From Buttiauxella gaviniae (GTDB taxonomy: Bacteria; Pseudomonadota; Gammaproteobacteria; Enterobacterales; Enterobacteriaceae): 64,000 nt of DNA. The translations under genes and the position numbers were made by a program. A model generated the notes under the pieces. That model made no database searches. It saw only the letters and a list, made by a program, of their open reading frames with translations, and was not told where the DNA came from. The number at the start of each line of letters is the position of its first letter. Position 1 is the first letter of the stretch. Location of the stretch: positions 3,782,001 to 3,846,000 of the forward strand of contig NZ_JBFMVT010000002.1 in the NCBI RefSeq assembly GCF_040786275.1, written 5' to 3'. Of the stretch, positions 25,213 through 33,906 are shown piece by piece.

Positions 25213-25464
25213 ATGTCTGAACAATTATCTGCCGACCAGGAACTGGTGTCTGATGTGGTGGCATGCCAGCTGGTGATTAAGCAAATTCTGGATGTGATTG
25301 ATGTGATTGCGCCGGTTGAAGTGCGTGAAAAAATGGCTAATCAATTAAAGACCATTGATTTCGCCACACATCCGGCAGCGGCAGATCCTGTAACTCGCCG
25401 TGCGATTCAGAAAGCGATTACGTTGATTGAGCTGAAGTTCACGCCCCAGGGCGAAGCGCATTAA
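25213..25464 (+). CDS. yecJ: YecJ-like small protein (DUF2766)
   Basis: 83 residues from the ATG at 25213, seven bases after AGGAG; an ATG one codon earlier is also possible. The sequence [24 protein letters not shown]... [20 protein letters not shown]... [11 protein letters not shown] fits the small soluble YecJ/DUF2766 family. Its place in the azuC-to-araF interval, as in E. coli (ftnB-yecJ-azuC), supports orthology. Function unknown. ftnB, expected beside it, is missing here. Confidence 0.7.
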   Translation: MSEQLSADQELVSDVVACQLVIKQILDVIDVIAPVEVREKMANQLKTIDFATHPAAADPVTRRAIQKAITLIELKFTPQGEAH

Positions 25465-25473
25465 GAAAAAATA

Positions 25474-25540
25474 CCCCTCCCTTGTCAGGGGAAGGAGCAG
25501 TGAGCTCCTCCACCTGGCAAGGGGGAGGTCGGGAGGGGGT
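25474..25540. repeat. Large imperfect inverted repeat between convergent genes
   Basis: Outer arms CTCCCTTGTCAGG and CCTGGCAAGGGGGAG with an inner GGAGC-AGTGA-GCTCC hairpin form a branched palindrome. It sits between yecJ and the dcu-type gene and probably doubles as a terminator. It resembles dispersed enterobacterial palindromes, but I cannot name the family. Confidence 0.6.
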
Positions 25541-25554
25541 TCTGAAACTAACAG

Positions 25555-26898
25555 TTAAAAGAACGTCATCACCAGCAAATAACTCGCCGCACAAGCACAG
25601 CTCACGCCAATCAACCCCGGCAAAATGAAACTGTGGTTAATAATGAATTTGCCAATTTTGGTGGTCCCGGAACGGTCAAAGCCGATACAGGCCAAATCGC
25701 TCGGATAAGTCGGCAGAACAAAATAACCGTAGGACGCAGGGAAAAAGGCAATCAGCATTTTCGGCTCAACGCCTAGCATCAAGCCCATCGGTGCCACCGC
25801 CGTTAACGCCGCGGCCTGGCTGTTCACCAGTTTAGAAACCAAAAACAGCACAATGGCATAGGTCCACGGATGGCTTTTAACCACGCCCTCGAGTGCCATT
25901 TTTAGCTCTTCAAGATGCGCCTGAAAGAAAGTGTCACTCATCCATGCCACACCGAATACCGAGAATATCGCCACCATCCCGGCTTTAAATACCGCGCCAT
26001 TAGAAATGGCTGAAGCGTTAACTTTGCAGACAATCAGCATCACGGCACCGGCAATCAACATCATCATCTGGATAACCAGATTCATCGACAGCGGTTTTAG
26101 TGCGCCCTTAATCTCAAAAGAAGGGCGCAGCGCCGGAATGGCCCCCAATAACACCACCACCAGAATCCCGGTGAAAAAAATCCAGGTCGACCAGTAAGCC
26201 TGTTTCGGAAACACCTGGTTCATCAGCGTTTCGCTACTGCCGTAAATAAATTCACGCTGTTTAGGATCTTTAAGCCTGGCCTGAAACTCCGGGTCGTCCT
26301 GCAACTCTTTGCCACGGCGCAAACTCCAGAGTGCTGCAATCAACACGCCAAACAACGAGGCAGGAACCGAAATACAGAGAATATCCAGTATGCCCCACGC
26401 CCGGCCAATGCCATGGTTTGCCGCCAGAATAGAGATGAGCGACACCACGGCAACGGAGACAGGCGAGGCGGTGATCGCCATCTGTGAAGCAATCGATGCC
26501 ACCGCCATCGGGCGCTCTGGGCGAATCCCTTTTTTCAGCGCGATGTCGGCGATAATCGGAAACATGGTGTACACCACATGGCCGGTGCCGCACAAGAAAG
26601 TCAGCATCCAGGTGGTGAAAGGGGCGAGCAGAGTAATATGCTGAGGATGTTTACGCAGCAGGCGCTCGGCGAACTGCATCATCACGTTCAGGCCACCCGC
26701 GGTTTGCAACGTGGCGGCACAACCAATTACCGCCAGAATGGTAAGCATGACATCAACCGGTGGTTTTCCCGGTTCAAGGCCGAATATAAAAGTGAGAATA
26801 AATAGCCCAATTCCGCTTATCAGGCCGAGCCCCATTCCACCGAAACGCGTTCCCACCAGCAGGCACAAAATAATGACAATGAACTCTATGGTTATCAT
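25555..26898 (-). CDS. Anaerobic C4-dicarboxylate transporter, DcuA/DcuB family
   Basis: 447 residues, close to DcuB (446). Characteristic stretches: GLEPGKPPVDVML, LCGTGHVVYTMFPII, IRPERPMAVASIASQM, ASPVSVAVVSL, LVSKLVNSQAAALTAVAP, and FDRSGTTKIGKFIINHSFILPG near the C-terminus. It should exchange fumarate, malate or aspartate for succinate, or take up dicarboxylates, in anaerobic growth. It diverges from both E. coli DcuA and DcuB, so no symbol is assigned. A promoter with a good FNR box was not found. Confidence 0.9.
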   Translation of the reverse strand: MITIEFIVIILCLLVGTRFGGMGLGLISGIGLFILTFIFGLEPGKPPVDVMLTILAVIGCAATLQTAGGLNVMMQFAERLLRKHPQHITLLAPFTTWMLTFLCGTGHVVYTMFPIIADIALKKGIRPERPMAVASIASQMAITASPVSVAVVSLISILAANHGIGRAWGILDILCISVPASLFGVLIAALWSLRRGKELQDDPEFQARLKDPKQREFIYGSSETLMNQVFPKQAYWSTWIFFTGILVVVLLGAIPALRPSFEIKGALKPLSMNLVIQMMMLIAGAVMLIVCKVNASAISNGAVFKAGMVAIFSVFGVAWMSDTFFQAHLEELKMALEGVVKSHPWTYAIVLFLVSKLVNSQAAALTAVAPMGLMLGVEPKMLIAFFPASYGYFVLPTYPSDLACIGFDRSGTTKIGKFIINHSFILPGLIGVSCACAASYLLVMTFF

Positions 26899-27097
26899 GG
26901 CAATCCCTTAATGTGACATTTCGCAATAGCATTACAGAATGTAGGGGCTGCCTTTGAGACAGAGATCTTAATTGTTAAAATTCAAATAAAACAGAAGGTT
27001 AATAACATTTCATTAACACGACGAAAATGAACTAATTATTACCTCAGACCTTTAATTTCATCGTTTCAAATATAATGATCAAAGTTATGATTTATCA

Positions 27098-27177
27098 CCG
27101 GGAGCTTACTCCAGTAAGTGACTGGGGTGAGCGAGGAAAGCCAACGCACATGCAACTTGAAGTATGACGGGTATAGA
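27098..27177 (+). repeat. Truncated ERIC element
   Basis: GGGAGCTTACTCCAGTAAGT, GACTGGGGTGAGCGAGG, AGCCAACGCACATGCAACTT and GAAGTATGACGGGTATA follow one another and match the conserved right part of the enterobacterial repetitive intergenic consensus. The other half of the about 127-bp element is not present. It abuts the stop codon of the AraC-type gene and lies upstream of the dcu-type gene. Confidence 0.88.
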
Positions 27178-28044
27178 TCATATTGTTTGCCCGTCAGCCA
27201 GATGCGCACGCGCTTGCTTGCGGTACTGCAACGGTGTCTGGCTCATCATTTTCTTAAAACAGGTAATAAAGTAAGTCACCTCAATAAAACCGACTTCCTG
27301 AGCGATGGCATCGATGCTTAACGGCGATGTGCGTAATAGATCGCAACCTTTCTTGATTCGCCTCGTAAGCAAATATTCATGAATGCTGCCGCCGGTCTGC
27401 TGGCGAAAAATGCGCGAGGTATAACTGCGTGACAATCCGATCGCCTGGGCCAGTTCATCCAGAGAAAACTTCTCGCTGTAGTTGTTTTCAACCCACTGCA
27501 TGATGCGTGCGGAAACGGTTTGCTGCTGGGGCATAAAAGCCTGCGGCTGCTCAGGGAGGAAAGCCATAATTTGCATCACCATAAGCGCCACATCGCTGGC
27601 CGTGGAATGACCGCTCGGGTCCAGTTTGTCGAACTTCTCAAGGATGACTTCCATAAATCCTGCCTGGTCACTCAAATCGTAAACCTGCGCCGGGGCGTGG
27701 CTCGCGGCGAGCGCGGAAAACTGCGCCTGCTGGCGCGGGAAGGCATGCAGGGTACCGATCACCGATGAATGTTCGATATGCATGGTGGTGCGGTGGTACT
27801 GATTTTTGTCGCAGGCGTCAACGTGAACTTTATGCAGACGAAACGGCGGGAAGATAAAAAGCCGCCCTGGCCGCGCGGTGTAATGCTGATTATCCACGAC
27901 GACGATGCCGTAGCCTTTTGAAATATAGAGAAACTCAACGCACTGGTGCCAGTGATAATACTTGGCACTTGAGGCCCACAGGCGATGAAATGAGATAACC
28001 TGGCTGTCGAGCGTAATCCGCTCCATCAATTGTGGTTCACTCAT
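27178..28044 (-). CDS. AraC-family transcriptional regulator
   Basis: 288 residues. The N-terminal cupin-like sensor domain has HWHQCVEFLYISKGYGIVVVDN and PGRLFIFPPFRLHKVHVD. The C-terminal double HTH has FSLDELAQAIGLSRSYTSRIFRQQTGGSIHEYLLTRRI and SIDAIAQEVGFIEVTYFITCFKKMMSQTPLQYR. It is divergent from the DUF2264/GH88 operon across about 230 bases, so it most likely activates that operon in response to a sugar or uronyl oligosaccharide. Its 3' end abuts the ERIC remnant. Confidence 0.9.
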   Translation of the reverse strand: MSEPQLMERITLDSQVISFHRLWASSAKYYHWHQCVEFLYISKGYGIVVVDNQHYTARPGRLFIFPPFRLHKVHVDACDKNQYHRTTMHIEHSSVIGTLHAFPRQQAQFSALAASHAPAQVYDLSDQAGFMEVILEKFDKLDPSGHSTASDVALMVMQIMAFLPEQPQAFMPQQQTVSARIMQWVENNYSEKFSLDELAQAIGLSRSYTSRIFRQQTGGSIHEYLLTRRIKKGCDLLRTSPLSIDAIAQEVGFIEVTYFITCFKKMMSQTPLQYRKQARAHLADGQTI

Positions 28045-28146
28045 TTCCCCTCCAGGACAATAAATTTAAAATTTTACGCCATCATTTGTAATTTATTGCC
28101 CCGCAAAATAGAAAAATCCAGTGAAACTGAAATAACGGTTTATTTT

Positions 28147-28162
28147 TGTGATGGGGTTCACT
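28147..28162. promoter_or_regulatory. CRP-binding site upstream of the GH88 operon
   Basis: TGTGATGGGGTTCACT matches TGTGA-N6-TCACA in nine of ten conserved positions. It lies in the divergent regulator/operon region about 110 bases before the first operon gene, consistent with catabolite control of a carbohydrate pathway. Confidence 0.65.
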
Positions 28163-28272
28163 CTGAGCCTGGAATAAAAGCGACTACTCTTGGCGTTAAC
28201 GCGCAGAATGAGCGTGCACAAAATATGAATAACAACGACTTATATTATTCTCGTGTCTGACGGGAGGACATT

Positions 28273-30105
28273 GTGCAACCTGAAAACATTACCCTAAATA
28301 ACCCTCTTAAAAGCAGGGCCGACCTTCAAAAACTGGTTAATGAATTATTGAATGCCGTTTCGCCATTCTTTAAAAAAGACGCCAGCCGAATTGACCTGGC
28401 TAATTTCACCGCTCATTACGGGCAACAGATCGCCAATATGGAAACCTTCTCGCGGTTACTGTGGGGCGTTACACCCCTGCTGGCAGGCGGGCAAGAGCCT
28501 GAACAATTCTCTTTTTATATTCAGGCCATAAAAAACGGCACTCATCCCGCGCATGCAGATTATTGGGGGGAAGTCGCCCCTTACGATCAGCGTATCGTAG
28601 AAATGGCGGCCTACGGATTATTACTGGCTGTCGCGCACCAGCCGCTGTTGGCGCATTTTAATGAACAAGAAAAAGACCATCTCTGGCAATGGCTAAAACA
28701 GAGTGAAACCCAGGATATCCCTGACAATAACTGGCATTTCTTCCCGATTCTGGTGCAGGTAGGGTTTCATCATGCCGGGATGGTAAAAAATGCCGGGGCG
28801 CTGGAAAAGCATTTCACGGTGATGGAACAGTATTACCTGGGCGACGGCTGGTATTCAGACGGCCCTGGTCGCCCGCGTGATTACTATATTTCGATGGGAT
28901 TTCATTTCTACGGTCTGATTTACGCCAAATTAATGCAGGACGTCGATCCGCAACGCTGCGAAAAAATGCGTGAACGCGCGACGCTTTTTGCGGCTGATTT
29001 TATCCATTTCTTTGCCGATGATGGAGCGGCGATTCCCTTTGGCCGCAGCCTGACCTATCGCTTCGCGCAGGCCGCGTTCTGGAGTGCGGTGGCGTTTGCC
29101 GGGTTGGACGTTTATGAGCCAGGCGTGGTTAAAGGGATTGTTCTGCGCCATTTGCGCTGGTGGCTCAAACAGCCAATGCTCGATCGTGATGGCATTCTGA
29201 GCGTCGGGTATAGCTACCCCAACCTTATTATGGCGGAAGATTACAACGGGCCCGGTTCGCCGTACTGGGGGCTGAAAACCATGCTGGTGCTCTCGCTGGG
29301 TGAACAAGATGCCTTCTGGCAGGCACAAGAGCTGCCGCTACCTGGACGCGAAACGCATCACAGCATTCCTCATGCTTCGCAAATTTTGGTTCATCAGGCT
29401 AACCATTTATGGATGCTGACGTCCGGTCAGCTAGAGCTTAATAACTTCGTCAATACCGAAGCTAAATACTGCAAATTTGCCTACTCCACCCGCTTTGGGT
29501 TCAACATTGAACGCGGGCGTTTTGGGCTTAATCATGCTGCGCCAGATTCTATGCTGTTGCTGTGTGAGAAAGATGATTACTGGCGCGGGCGTCGTGATTG
29601 CCAGGATGTCACCACTGCTGATGGCATGATTTTCAGCCGCTGGCAGCCCTGGCACGATGTGACGATCAACACCTGGCTGTTGCCGCTGGGCGACTGGCAA
29701 ATACGGGTGCATTTCCTTAAAACCGCGCGTGAACTGGATTGTGCTGAAGGTGGTTTCAGCCTGCCCAATCGCCCGCAGCTACAACTTCAGCAGGCATCCG
29801 CAAAATCCCAGCTCAGCACCGCGAGCGATACCAGCGTTATTCATTGTTTAAGCCCGCAGCCGCGAAGGGGCGAGCTGGTGTTAACCCCGCCAAACAGTAA
29901 CTTGCTGTTTGCTGAACGTGCGGCGGTTCCGCTCCTGCGTGGCGAGCTGAATGCAGGAACACATCTGTTAATCAGCGCCGTTTGGGCGGGGGAGACAGGC
30001 GCGTTTGATGAACTGACTTGCCCTAAAGCCATTGTCAGCGAGGACGCGGTACGCCTGGTGATAGGCCACCACGAAAAACAAGTCATTCTGGAGAATCTCC
30101 AATGA
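28273..30105 (+). CDS. DUF2264 protein, predicted carbohydrate-active partner of GH88
   Basis: 610 residues from a GTG start with GGGAGG five bases upstream. There is no signal peptide, so it is cytosolic. The N-terminal about 370 residues form an alpha-rich DUF2264 domain (ETFSRLLWGVTPLLAGG, DNNWHFFPILVQVGF, DGWYSDGPGRPRDYYISMGFHFYGL), likely an (alpha/alpha)6 toroid. The C-terminal part looks beta-rich. Members occur in polysaccharide-use loci, but I know of no firm biochemical activity. The gene overlaps the symporter gene (ATGA), so it is part of an uptake-and-cleavage operon. Confidence 0.75.
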   Translation: MQPENITLNNPLKSRADLQKLVNELLNAVSPFFKKDASRIDLANFTAHYGQQIANMETFSRLLWGVTPLLAGGQEPEQFSFYIQAIKNGTHPAHADYWGEVAPYDQRIVEMAAYGLLLAVAHQPLLAHFNEQEKDHLWQWLKQSETQDIPDNNWHFFPILVQVGFHHAGMVKNAGALEKHFTVMEQYYLGDGWYSDGPGRPRDYYISMGFHFYGLIYAKLMQDVDPQRCEKMRERATLFAADFIHFFADDGAAIPFGRSLTYRFAQAAFWSAVAFAGLDVYEPGVVKGIVLRHLRWWLKQPMLDRDGILSVGYSYPNLIMAEDYNGPGSPYWGLKTMLVLSLGEQDAFWQAQELPLPGRETHHSIPHASQILVHQANHLWMLTSGQLELNNFVNTEAKYCKFAYSTRFGFNIERGRFGLNHAAPDSMLLLCEKDDYWRGRRDCQDVTTADGMIFSRWQPWHDVTINTWLLPLGDWQIRVHFLKTARELDCAEGGFSLPNRPQLQLQQASAKSQLSTASDTSVIHCLSPQPRRGELVLTPPNSNLLFAERAAVPLLRGELNAGTHLLISAVWAGETGAFDELTCPKAIVSEDAVRLVIGHHEKQVILENLQ

Positions 30106-31382
30106 ATATGTCGACACCTACGCGCACCGCGCAGATAAAAATGAGCAGTTTTATCTTTCTCTACTTTTTCACCTGGTCATCAAGTTTTGGATTATATGCC
30201 CTGTGGTTGAGCCAAAAAGTCGGTCTAGACAGCGTCACCATCGGCAGCGTTTTTGCCATTAACGGCGTTTTCGCCGTGGTGATGAAACCGGTTTACGGCT
30301 ACATCATGGACAAAATAGGGATGAGCAAATGGCTGCTCTATTTTGTGTGCGCTATTTCGGCGTTGATGGCCCCGTTTTTCGTCACCGTTTATCAGCCACT
30401 TTTGCTTACGCACACCACGGTGGGGATTATTATCGGTGCGTTTTATCTGAGCCTCGGCTGGTATGCAGGCGTTGCGGCGTCTGAATCCTATGCCGACCGC
30501 TTTAGCCGCTTGTATGGCCTGGAATTTGGGCGCATTCGTATGTGGGGCTCGCTTGGCTGGGCGATGGCAGCGTCGGTTTCTGGCCTGCTATTTAATTATA
30601 CGCCGCTGGCAAACTTCCTCGTCAGCAGCACGACCTCCGTCTTAATGCTGCTGGTGCTCATTAGTCTCAAAATCGGCGATGAGCAACTGCGCAATAACAA
30701 TGTGATTTCAGCGAATAAAATTGTCTTTGCCGACGTCATTATGCTGCTGAAAAACCGTAAATTCTGGATGTTCAGCCTCTATGTGGCGGGCGTTGCGTGG
30801 ATGATGTTTGTCGCCGAGCAGCAATTCCCCCGCTACTTCGTCTCGTTCTTTGATACCAAAGAGCAGGGCAATGCGTGGTACGGCTACCTGAGCACCGTGC
30901 AGTCCGGCATGGAATTTGTGATGATGATGTTTATCCCGCTGCTGGTGAATCATTACGGGGCGAAAAAAGGCCTGCTGTTCTGCGGCTGCGTGGTAGGCCT
31001 GCGTCTGATTGCTTCGGGCCTGACAACCGACCCGCTGATTATCTCGATTATCAAACCGTTTTACGGGGTGGAAATCGCGCTGCTGCTGATCTCCGTCTTT
31101 AAATATATTGCCGAGCATTTCCACAAAAAAATCAACGCCACCATGTACCTGTTGGGCTATCAGGCGATGATTTATGTCGGTTCGGTCGTTGTGGCACCGC
31201 CTGCGGGTTACCTGTACGACAAAATTGGCTTCGAACATACCTACTTAATGATGGGCTGTTGCGCGCTGGTCTTCACACTTATTTCAGCGTTCACCCTCTC
31301 CCGTTGCCAGGCGAAACGTGATGAATCCCGCACTTTCTCACCCGCTTTAGAAACCTCACCGGTTGAGCCGGTAAAACATTAA
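30102..31382 (+). CDS. MFS oligosaccharide:H+ symporter (LacY/RafB-like)
   Basis: 426 residues with twelve helices. LacY-type features: N-terminal SSFIFLYFFTWSSSFGLYALWLSQ, then GFARIRMWGS-like EFGRIRMWGSLGWAMAASVSG, and YLLGYQAMIYVGSVVVAPPAGYLYDKIG in the second half. It should import a di- or oligosaccharide with protons across the inner membrane. Between DUF2264 and GH88 genes the substrate is probably an unsaturated uronyl di- or oligosaccharide released by a lyase made elsewhere or by other organisms. Confidence 0.85.
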   Translation: MNMSTPTRTAQIKMSSFIFLYFFTWSSSFGLYALWLSQKVGLDSVTIGSVFAINGVFAVVMKPVYGYIMDKIGMSKWLLYFVCAISALMAPFFVTVYQPLLLTHTTVGIIIGAFYLSLGWYAGVAASESYADRFSRLYGLEFGRIRMWGSLGWAMAASVSGLLFNYTPLANFLVSSTTSVLMLLVLISLKIGDEQLRNNNVISANKIVFADVIMLLKNRKFWMFSLYVAGVAWMMFVAEQQFPRYFVSFFDTKEQGNAWYGYLSTVQSGMEFVMMMFIPLLVNHYGAKKGLLFCGCVVGLRLIASGLTTDPLIISIIKPFYGVEIALLLISVFKYIAEHFHKKINATMYLLGYQAMIYVGSVVVAPPAGYLYDKIGFEHTYLMMGCCALVFTLISAFTLSRCQAKRDESRTFSPALETSPVEPVKH

Positions 31383-31396
31383 TTAAAGGAAACGTT

Positions 31397-32602
31397 ATGA
31401 CCCGTAATCTAGTCACTGAAAATGTGGTGACCGAGCCACTGCGCCCTATTGAATTGCATCAGGTGGACCGTCTGGCACTGAAACGCAAGCTGGATGCGGC
31501 CTTGCAAAGCGTAACCAAAAAGCTCGATAAAACCATTGCCATCGTCGGGGATAAATTCCCTAACGAGGCCTGCGAAAACGGCAAGTGGATCCCCGCCGAT
31601 AATGTGGAATGGACAACCAGTTTTTGGCCGGGCCAGCTTTGGCTCGCCTGGGAGATGACCGGCGAAGATAAATATCGTCAGGCGGCGGAGCATTATCTGC
31701 CCTCATTTGCCGAACGGTTAGATAAACGCATTGAAACCGCCACGCACGATCTTGGCTTCTTATATACCCTTTCTTGCGTTAATGCCTGGCGTTTAACCGG
31801 CAATGAAACGGCCCGCCAGACCGCACTAAAAGCGGCAGATATTTTGATGGAGCGTTTTAATCCGGTGGCGAAAATCATCCAGGCCTGGGGGGATTTGAAT
31901 GATCCAGAACAACAGGGGCGGATGATTATTGATTGTAATATGAACCTTCCGCTGCTTTATTGGGCAAGTCAGCAAACGGGCGATGCCCGCTACGCGCAGG
32001 CAGCGACAGCTCACGCAGAGCAGGCCGCGAAATATATCGTTCGCCCGGATGCCTCTACTTTCCATACCTTCTATATGGATGTGGAAACCGGCGAGCCGAG
32101 ATTTGGTAATACGCACCAGGGTTATAGTGACACATCATGCTGGTCGCGCGGGCAGGCGTGGGGCATTTATGGTTTCTTGCTCACGTATCTGTATACCGGC
32201 GACAAAAGCATGGTGGATCTCACCCGTAGCCTGGCGCATTACTTTATCAACCGCCTGCCGGAAGATGACGTTTGCCATTGGGATCTGGCGCTATTGGGAA
32301 CGGATGCAGTGCGCGACAGTTCGGCGGCGGCGATTACCGCCTGCGGTTTGTTAGAACTGGTGAAAGCGTTGCCGGTGCTGGATGAACATCGTGCGCACTA
32401 TGAAGAGATGGCGCTGCGCATTATTCAGTCGCTTACCGATAACTATCTGGCGCGTGATGACGAAGCCTGTGAAGGCTTGCTCAAACATTCCGTCTACCAC
32501 ATGGCGAGCGGGAAAGGTGTGGATGAATGCTGTAGTTGGGGAGACTATTTCTACCTTGAAGCACTTACGCGCGTGCGTCAGGTATGGAGTCTCTACTGGT
32601 AA
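31397..32602 (+). CDS. Glycoside hydrolase family 88 unsaturated uronyl hydrolase
   Basis: 401 residues with no signal peptide. The two aspartates that define catalysis in GH88 (Asp88 and Asp149 in the Bacillus GL1 enzyme) correspond to Asp118 in THDLGFLYTL and Asp179 in MIIDCNMNLPLLYWAS. Other landmarks: TSFWPGQLWLAWE, HQGYSDTSCWSRGQAWGIYG and DECCSWGDYFYLEAL. It hydrates the C4-C5 double bond of unsaturated glucuronyl/galacturonyl sugars at the non-reducing end, releasing a keto-uronate and the neighbouring sugar in the cytosol. Third gene of the operon. Confidence 0.92.
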   Translation: MTRNLVTENVVTEPLRPIELHQVDRLALKRKLDAALQSVTKKLDKTIAIVGDKFPNEACENGKWIPADNVEWTTSFWPGQLWLAWEMTGEDKYRQAAEHYLPSFAERLDKRIETATHDLGFLYTLSCVNAWRLTGNETARQTALKAADILMERFNPVAKIIQAWGDLNDPEQQGRMIIDCNMNLPLLYWASQQTGDARYAQAATAHAEQAAKYIVRPDASTFHTFYMDVETGEPRFGNTHQGYSDTSCWSRGQAWGIYGFLLTYLYTGDKSMVDLTRSLAHYFINRLPEDDVCHWDLALLGTDAVRDSSAAAITACGLLELVKALPVLDEHRAHYEEMALRIIQSLTDNYLARDDEACEGLLKHSVYHMASGKGVDECCSWGDYFYLEALTRVRQVWSLYW

Positions 32603-32609
32603 GTCTTTC

Positions 32610-32631
32610 GCCCCCGCAACGCCGTGGGGGC
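32610..32631 (+). terminator. GC-rich hairpin after the GH88 gene
   Basis: GCCCCC ... GGGGGC stem, eight bases after the GH88 stop, without a T run. It may be an attenuator or processing site before the PfpI-family gene. Confidence 0.4.
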
Positions 32632-32647
32632 TATATGGAGAGTCGAG

Positions 32648-33205
32648 ATGAAAACCGTTGCAGTTCTACTGGCCCCAGGTTTTGAAGAAGGGGAAGCCAT
32701 TGTTACCATTGATATTTTACGCCGCCTGAAAATTAACGTGCGCACGCTTTCCTGCGTGAATACCCGTGCGGTTTTGAGCTATCACGAGATTCCTATGGTT
32801 GCGGATGCCACGTTAAGCGAATGTTTTGACGAAACTTTTGACGCCGTGGTATTACCCGGCGGCCCGGAAGGCAGCGTGTTTCTGGCGGGCAACGCTAACG
32901 TGATCGCGTTTGTACGCCGCCATGATGAGCAGGGCAAATTCATTTGCCCGATTTGCTCCGCAGCAGCGCGTGTGCTGGGTGGCAACGGTTTACTGAAAGG
33001 CCGTCGCTATGTTTGTTCCGGTGATTTATGGCAGCAGGTGACAGACGGGGTGTATGTCGATGCTGATGTTGTTGAGGACGGAAACCTGATAAGCGGCAAA
33101 GGGCTGGGGAAAGTATTTGATTTTGCACTTACCCTGGCGGCTCGTCTGGAAGGGGATGAAGCTCCGGCCCGTGACCACGCGGATCATATTTATTATCCGT
33201 GGTGA
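32648..33205 (+). CDS. DJ-1/PfpI superfamily protein
   Basis: 185 residues from the ATG at 32648 with GGAG upstream. An earlier in-frame ATG adds eight residues not expected for the family. MKTVAVLLAPGFEEGEAIV contains the DJ-1/YajL-type FEEGE with Glu16, and ICPICSAAARVLGG holds the nucleophilic Cys103 in the nucleophile elbow. Such proteins act as glyoxalases, deglycases/repair enzymes or chaperones; the exact role is not predictable. It lies 45 bp after the GH88 gene and may be co-transcribed, perhaps dealing with reactive keto-uronates (inference). Confidence 0.85.
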   Translation: MKTVAVLLAPGFEEGEAIVTIDILRRLKINVRTLSCVNTRAVLSYHEIPMVADATLSECFDETFDAVVLPGGPEGSVFLAGNANVIAFVRRHDEQGKFICPICSAAARVLGGNGLLKGRRYVCSGDLWQQVTDGVYVDADVVEDGNLISGKGLGKVFDFALTLAARLEGDEAPARDHADHIYYPW

Positions 33206-33209
33206 TGGC

Positions 33210-33244
33210 GAATACTCAGGGGGAATATTCTCTCCTGAGTATTC
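33210..33244 (+). terminator. Terminator-like hairpin after the PfpI-family gene
   Basis: GAATACTCAGG, 13-base loop, CCTGAGTATTC: 11 perfect base pairs followed by TTGTT. It closes the carbohydrate operon and marks the left border of the AT-rich Hcp islet. Confidence 0.7.
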
Positions 33245-33426
33245 TTGTTAACGGAGAATATAAAAATTTCACTAATCTAAACATTCAATTCTACACTATA
33301 AATCTCTTCATTATTTTCTACCGACGATGGAAAGTTTGATTTCAGCCATTATTAATTTCTATGTTGTCATTCATTTTATTCGGCAGTTTAATTCTCTGTA
33401 ATATTAATCATTATGGAGAGATTGAA

Positions 33427-33906
33427 ATGGCAAATGTTATTTACATGACGATTAAAGGGGAAAAGCAAGGCATGATTTCCCAGGGGTGTGGCACAGCTGA
33501 CTCTATTGGCAATAAATACCAGTTCGGGCATAAGGACCAGATTTTAATCTATGAGTTGTCGAACGTCATATCGCGAGAGCAAAATGCCATTCACCACCCA
33601 CTCGAAATAAGAAAACCAATCGATAAATCAACACCGCTATTAGGTGTGGCTATTTCTAATAATGAAAAAGTCGAGTGTGAATTTTTCATGTATAGAACGT
33701 CTATCGCGGGCGGTATGGAGCTTTTTTTCAAAGTTAAACTTACCGGTGCGACCTTGAGTCAAATGCGGTTTTTCTATCCTAACTCTCTGACCCATAATGA
33801 CGTGCAACCCCAAGAAAGTATTTCCATTCGCTATGAAACGATAACCTGGGAACATGTTGCATCAGGAACAAGCGGTTGGAGTTTATGGAATGATCGGGTG
33901 CTCTGA
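33427..33906 (+). CDS. Hcp-family type VI secretion tube protein (orphan)
   Basis: 159 residues from the ATG at 33427 with GGAGA in front. It begins MANVIYMTIKGEKQGMI, followed by GCGTADSIGNKYQFGHKDQ, and ends TWEHVASGTSGWSLWNDRV, a pattern typical of enterobacterial Hcp (HcpA/Hcp1-like, DUF796). Hcp hexamers stack into the T6SS tube and carry small effectors in their lumen. No other T6SS structural gene is in the window, so this is an orphan hcp with cargo: the next gene overlaps its stop (TGATG). Base composition is more AT-rich than the flanks, consistent with acquisition. Confidence 0.92.
   Translation: MANVIYMTIKGEKQGMISQGCGTADSIGNKYQFGHKDQILIYELSNVISREQNAIHHPLEIRKPIDKSTPLLGVAISNNEKVECEFFMYRTSIAGGMELFFKVKLTGATLSQMRFFYPNSLTHNDVQPQESISIRYETITWEHVASGTSGWSLWNDRVL

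Noticed and set aside
27061-27097. Possible FNR site (ATGATCAAAG) upstream of the dcu-type gene
   Set aside because: Only the ATCAA half matches; the other half-site does not.
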